A stretch of 64,000 nucleotides of DNA, from contig CM056578.1 of assembly GCA_029721435.1 (NCBI GenBank), forward strand, positions 17,522,911-17,586,910, read 5' to 3'. A program made the translations under genes and the position numbers. The notes under the pieces were generated by a model. The model was not told the DNA's origin. It worked only from the letters and a program-made list of their open reading frames with translations, and ran no database searches. Shown here in pieces: positions 59,301-64,000 of this stretch (positions are counted from its first letter, which is position 1; every line of letters begins with the position of its first letter). Source of the DNA: Gymnothorax reevesii (Eukaryota > Chordata > Actinopteri > Anguilliformes > Muraenidae).

Positions 59301-60590
59301 TAGTGTGTCAGCTACATAGCTTTTCATGCATATAAAATGCCTGCAAAATTAAAAAGCCGGGAGTCCATGCCAAAGGGAGTTACCATCTCTAACAAAAAAC
59401 ACAGCTCCTGAGCTGCCTGAAATGCCTAATTTGTGCCACAGCCTTTTCTTCCATAGCACGTCAACATCATAATGCAACTCATTTGCATTATACCCTAAAC
59501 AGAGGCTAGTATGGCACACTTTCAAACAAAGCTACGGAGCCTACAGAGCTGAGGTCTGATTATAGTAAGGAGTGTGCCATTTAAGGTGGGCGATTGGCCA
59601 ATCACAACACAGTGGGCTTCAGGAGAGGAGGGCCTTACAGAATCAAAACGACCTGTTTCAGGCTGGGTGAGCTGGAGGTGCTTCACGCACAGGCTGAGCA
59701 GCTGTAATTAGGTGCTTTTTGACCATAAAAAATGCAAATGTTCACAAATCGATGATAGAAATGCAAATATTAACCTTAAGATTGGGCATAAAATGGCTCC
59801 TTTCGGAGGTCCTAACATTCATAGCTGTAGATGGATATGTATTCATTTCACACATTTGGTATGGAATTTACACTCAAAAGTCAGTGTAGAAATTGTGATT
59901 CTTACAAAATTATTCACTTGTAAAATACTGATGAGCTCTATCACCCTAGCGACAGTTAAATCCCCACAGTTTTCTTGTTGGCCTTGTTTTTTGTTGATTA
60001 CAGAGTAATGAGACATTCCAATTTCTATCGCTTAACCCTCTATTAACCAGCGTAGCATATCTGCTACAGGATGTAAAAGGGTTAACAGCCTGGGAACCCT
60101 GTTGGTTTTGTTTCTCATTGCCAAATAAACATTTGAGAATAACTTAAATGGTATGTCACTTTAATTTTTTCATTAGCATTATTACCCAATGTAACAAATT
60201 TGCTACAATTTGGAAAGGTGGGCCAAATGTGTCGAGAAATTGTAGTCTACTGTTTTTCAAATAATGGCCTAAAATAAACATTTTTGCATAGGGAAATAAT
60301 TTTAACACAATTGGAAATGGGTTTGGTCAATACAGGGTTAATGTAAAATATTTTGCATTTTTTATTTTCTTTCAAAAAGCCACATACATTTCACTCAGTT
60401 CCTGAAAAGATCACAAGTCTGTCGAGGAGAGATAGTAGAGGCTGATCTGATGATGTACTAAAACATGCATCACATATGGTGCTGAAATGTTTTGAATGAA
60501 ACAAACAATGAAATGAAACAAGATGCAACAAGGAAGCAGTAACAAATCAACAACATCAGACTGCAAGTATAGACACTTTGAGTAATGTTG
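59301..60590. other. Intron of the receptor gene (probable)
   Basis: No exon was recognised on the minus strand between the array and 60599. TTAACCCTCTATTAACC (60032) and AGGGTTAAT (60336) form a loose inverted pair and could mark a small element. Confidence 0.3.
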
Positions 60591-60598
60591 CAACTCAC

Positions 60599-60669
60599 TA
60601 TGATTCCCGATCTGAACAAACTGGTGTTGCGTTGGGAGATGCCTGATCGTTCCTCCTCCCACACCCTTT
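60599..60669 (-). CDS. Candidate upstream exon of the receptor (stalk)
   Basis: The acceptor TCTCTCCATCTCTGTAG lies before 60669 and the donor ATA|GTGAGT after 60599, with 71 nt between. Only the frame starting after two bases reads through and ends in phase 0, as required by the transmembrane exon: RVWEEERSGISQRNTSLFRS, then GII. It contains one NTS glycosylation sequon. The polypyrimidine acceptor lies in a CT-rich simple stretch, so the match may be fortuitous. No further upstream exon (Ig domain or signal peptide) was found before the end of the window. Confidence 0.4.
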
Positions 60670-61688
60670 CTACAGAGATGGAGAGAAAGAGAGAGACAGA
60701 GAGAATTCTGTCATATATACACTGGAGTCAGCCCTGTAGCAAAAACGCAGCTAACCCCGAGTGGGCCCCCTTGCTGCAGCACAGAGCTGGTGAATTTTAA
60801 TGTTTCAAATGTACAAAAAGACCACTTTAGTGCACTACGCAAAGATTATAGAGTTAATTAAATTGCTCCATTCCACACAGGCAACGTTTCTCATTAGCAT
60901 ACCATACATACCAGCCAATCACATGCATACCAGCCTATTAAATTGCTCCAGAGATGCCTGACCACTTTTTTTAACTTTTGCACCCACATTGGATGTATTA
61001 CTTTTGGTTATCGACAAAGAACACTGAAGCCAAAGTATTTACAGCACAACAGTAGACATACATTTGTCATGTAGCAGAAAAACAATGTTCCTCATTGGCA
61101 CACCAACCAGATACAGGCTGTTCTCTTTTGTCTGTGATTGTACTGCTATATTTGTGATTGTGTATTAAGTTATGTTACTCATTAGAAAATATAGCCATCT
61201 AATGAGCTAGCCAGTGTTAACTGCAGACAATCTTTGTAAGCGATATGATTTGGTTTTGCCCTAACTTTGCTAACTTAGCTAGCTGTAATAGGCATGAACT
61301 TTGATATATTTTGTGGTGCTTTTGTGCATCCAAACTGTACTTTCAGATTTTCAGGGCGTTTTAGCTAATTTGCTAGCTGGCTGGCTGAAGAGCAATCGCT
61401 GTTACAGTGAGCTAGCTAGTGAAGTTGGGCAGAAACCAAATGACATCGATAAAATTTGACGATTATTAACAAATATCTTCCATAAATAGCGTTAGCTAGC
61501 TAGCTTGCAAGATGGCCATATAATCTAAAGAGTAATGTAATACACGATCGCATACAAAATGGTGTTGTGCAGCTGAAATTGACAATGAAGTATCGTCTCA
61601 GCTGAAACTGTCTGCTTGCTCTTCAGTCAATGTTAAAGGAGGTGTGTGTGTGTGTATATATGTGTGTGTGTGTGTGTGTGTGTCTGTC

Positions 61689-61726
<38 letters not shown>

Positions 61727-62225
61727 TTAAAAGTGACCAGTGTTGTCAAAATGGTTTGGGCATTGCGGTACAACAGGAACTCTGTTGTGAAAAAGTATTT
61801 CACAGGTGGGGCCCATAGGACAGAGGGGCCCCGTGCCTCGCAGGGACTGCTTGGGTATACTTCACGGCCTAGGTTGAAGTCATCAGGCTCAGTAAATCAG
61901 GTTCATTTTTACCAGAACTATACAGTCACAGCTTAAATCGGGTGGAATTTTCTGACATTTAATTCTGTTCTTGCGCGTAATACCAGGTGTAATTCCAGTG
62001 ATAATCCGTGGTTGACTCGGGTAAGATCGCCTGTGATTCGGTGAATAGCGCCTTCTAATGCACATTAAGAGTGACAATGGTTTTGAAAAATGGGTGGCTT
62101 TTGGGGGAGAGGGGTTGAGTCATGGAGGAAGACCCTGAATTTGAGACGGAGCCATATGTATGAACTGAAACTAATGCTCATCATTGTGGCGGGCCCACCA
62201 AGTCTTGGGTAGGCTGTTGTCTTAC
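60670..62225. other. Unassigned, with (GT)n/(GA)n microsatellite at 61641-61720
   Basis: GT units are followed by about 14 GA units. Several GCTAGC words cluster at 61370-61505. No exon was recognised. Confidence 0.4.
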
Positions 62226-62228
62226 GTA

Positions 62229-62460
62229 CACAGTCATCTCCAGAATTGTTGGCAGGCTCAGCACCCCTCGTAAAAACGGGGAAAAAATGACCACAGAAAA
62301 TAAACTACGCACATACGTATGACTCAGAGTTTCTATTAAACATTTGGAGAGTCTACATCTTACATCCTCAATAAAACACTGTTTTCAGAAAAAAAAAGAA
62401 CCTTTATGAATTGGCACCCCTAAAGAGCATTTAAAGAGTGTCCGATTTCTGATGTTAATG
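62229..62460 (+). mobile_element. Tc1-like terminal fragment
   Basis: After TA, CACAGTCATCTCCAGAATTG and TTGGCA open the sequence, and GAATTGGCACCCCTAAAG follows near 62409. This is the look of one end of a fish Tc1-like element. No transposase or opposite end was found. Confidence 0.5.
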
Positions 62461-62578
62461 GAAATTCCTAATTGAGTCTGAGTATAATAAATTAAATGCA
62501 GTTAGGTTTTTTCTGAACCATGCCATGCTAGTTTGCTGACCTGCACTTTTGCATTGCATTTTGCAAGGGTATTCTGCA

Positions 62579-62939
62579 CACTGCAAAAAATGATAAGATC
62601 AAAATACTAAGTAAGATGAATTTACTGATTTTAAGACTCAAAACACCATTTTACTTAGTAAGACAAAAACAGTTTCTTGTTTTGAGGGAATTTTTACTAG
62701 CTTGCCAATGGGGTAAGTGAATTTCACTTGTAAAGTCAAATATTAACTAGTTATATGTTACTATTTGACTTGACAAGTGAAATTTACTTACCCCAGTGGT
62801 AAGCTGGTAAACATTACCTCAAAACAAGAATTTTTTTTTTGTCTTACTAAGAAAAATGGTGATAGAAATAAGTGTTTAAAGTCTTAAAATAAGTAAATTC
62901 ATCTTACCTAGTATTTTTACCTCATCATTTTTTGCTGTG
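62579..62939. mobile_element. Long-hairpin MITE, 361 bp
   Basis: Ends CACTGCAAAAAATGATAAGA and CATCATTTTTTGCTGTG. Arms pair through ACTAAGTAAGATGAATTTAC with GTAAATTCATCTTACCTAGT. Close to the centre AAGTGAATTTCACTTG, AAGTCAAAT pairs with ATTTGACTTGACAAGTGAAA. The whole stretch can fold on itself about 62757. No clear target duplication remains. The terminal words are those of a hAT-like fish MITE. Confidence 0.75.
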
Positions 62940-64000
62940 CATACCGAATCAATCTTGCGGACATCAACTCATATAGAAGCTGACTGAACACAGTGACCCC
63001 ATGCAGACCATGTTGCATCATGGGAACTGCTGGTCAGATTCTACATTGCAAAACCAGGAGATAAATGTGGAAAAGGGAACAGAGAATGCCTACATTTCCG
63101 ATGGCAGACAACAGCTTTAGCTAATCAAAGGTTAGTGCAGCCTTTTTTTTTTTTTTACATGTAGCGCTAGCGCTACAGGCTGTGCTGAAAGTACATACAA
63201 CATTTGTGAGCAGTGATCTTCATTTTTTCTTTTTCTTTTTTTTGCAATTCTTTGCAACAGCTGTGCTTTTGAGTACACTCACAGGGATGTAATGGAGCCA
63301 CGACACCAGGCGAAAGCTAAAAGGCTAAAGTTAGCCTAAGCACAAAGAATAGTGGGAGCAGACAATTAGCTCTTGTATAATGAACAGTAAATCATGTCTG
63401 TATAGAACAGTCAAGGAGAAGCCTGTATGTTACATTATATTGTCTGGCTGGCATGAACCCCCCCCCAAAAAAGAAAAAAAATTTAAAATTCAGATAACCC
63501 TATAATGCCCAGACACAGACATCATCAGGAAAAATATGACCCAGTAATATTTTTGAAGTATTGAAGGGTAATTTCAGATCCACTGTTCATCATTAGGTTT
63601 TGTGACAGCAAAATATACATTGCTGAACAGAACTTCTAATTCCAGGAGTATCATATCTGATACAGCCAAAAATCAGCTCCCCTCCAGAACTCAACACTCG
63701 GAATTTCAAATTATTTATATGCTCTCTAATATCTATAGCTATCCCTTAACATGTTTAAGAATAAGTTCTTGTGCAATATTTACCTTGGAATGCCGAATTT
63801 CACTGCCAAAGTCCAAGGAAATTCATGAATTCCCATTCACATGTGAGCTACTACCTTGAAGTGAGTGACTAGGGGAGAGACTCCTGTAATCTCACTTCTT
63901 CCATCCAGGTGGCAGCACTGTGTATCAGACATGATACAGTGAGCAGTCGTGGTTGTGTTGCATCGTAGCAGGTGGGCATGGTCCTTCAAATTTGATGTAT
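62940..64000. other. No gene recognised
   Basis: Non-coding. It includes a perfect 16-bp palindrome, GTAGCGCTAGCGCTAC, at 63161-63176. The open frame 63602-63859 has no recognisable domain. Confidence 0.35.

Noticed and set aside
60670..64000. IgV-domain exon of the receptor
   Set aside because: I looked on the minus strand for a long exon with the paired-Cys and Trp pattern and found none. It is probably beyond the window.

Overview
The window looks like vertebrate nuclear DNA, most probably from a ray-finned (teleost-type) fish. It is AT-rich, mostly non-coding, and full of long CA/GT microsatellites. It carries a Tc1 transposon with the IR/DR end arrangement common in fish, fragments of at least two further Tc1-like families, a CR1-like LINE, a 5S-rRNA-derived SINE (SINE3 type), a PIF/Harbinger element, hAT-type MITEs with 8-bp target duplications, and TTAA-flanked (Kolobok/piggyBac-type) elements. 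Nothing bacterial, viral or plasmid-like was seen. The species cannot be told from the sequence.

Layout. 1-19 kb: mostly unassigned intergenic or intronic DNA with microsatellites, a degenerate GTGCCACCACC repeat (0.6-1.9 kb), an inserted element with five AGGTCA hexamers (6.6-6.8 kb) and a Tc1-like remnant (12.1 kb). 19.7-21.5 kb: a decayed CR1-like LINE, followed by a SINE-like repeat and a large CA array. 24.65 kb: a second Tc1-like remnant. 26.8-29.45 kb: a complete-ended but internally deleted Harbinger element. 32.3-34.4 kb: a Tc1-like element split by a TTAA-flanked insertion. 34.6 kb: a hAT MITE. 40.3 kb: the first copy of a 547-bp MITE. 41.8-43.1 kb: a dispersed repeat with local duplications. 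44.6-46.7 kb: a pyrimidine tract and low-repeat stretches that could be conserved non-coding DNA. 47.56-49.03 kb: a full-length but broken Tc1. 50.6-51.9 kb: a repeated palindrome matching the consensus oestrogen response element, a 5S SINE, and a Tc1-like 5' end.

The one host gene I can support is on the minus strand at 53.19-60.67 kb, and its 5' part lies beyond the window. Three exons join in perfect splice phase: a juxtamembrane plus transmembrane exon (54236-54350), a 34-nt basic exon (53363-53396), and a terminal exon (53191-53275) ending in a tail with YEIQ and ENIYTLD. Another exon (60599-60669) is plausible. The protein is a type I single-pass receptor, and the tail is reminiscent of the TIM family. 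The acceptor-side edge of the transmembrane exon belongs to a degenerate tandem array of about 115-bp units, each of which carries an exon-like acceptor. A 4268-bp TTAA-flanked element split this array and itself contains two smaller inverted-repeat insertions.

Functional interplay between genes cannot be read here. Apart from the receptor, what is present is a record of transposon layering.
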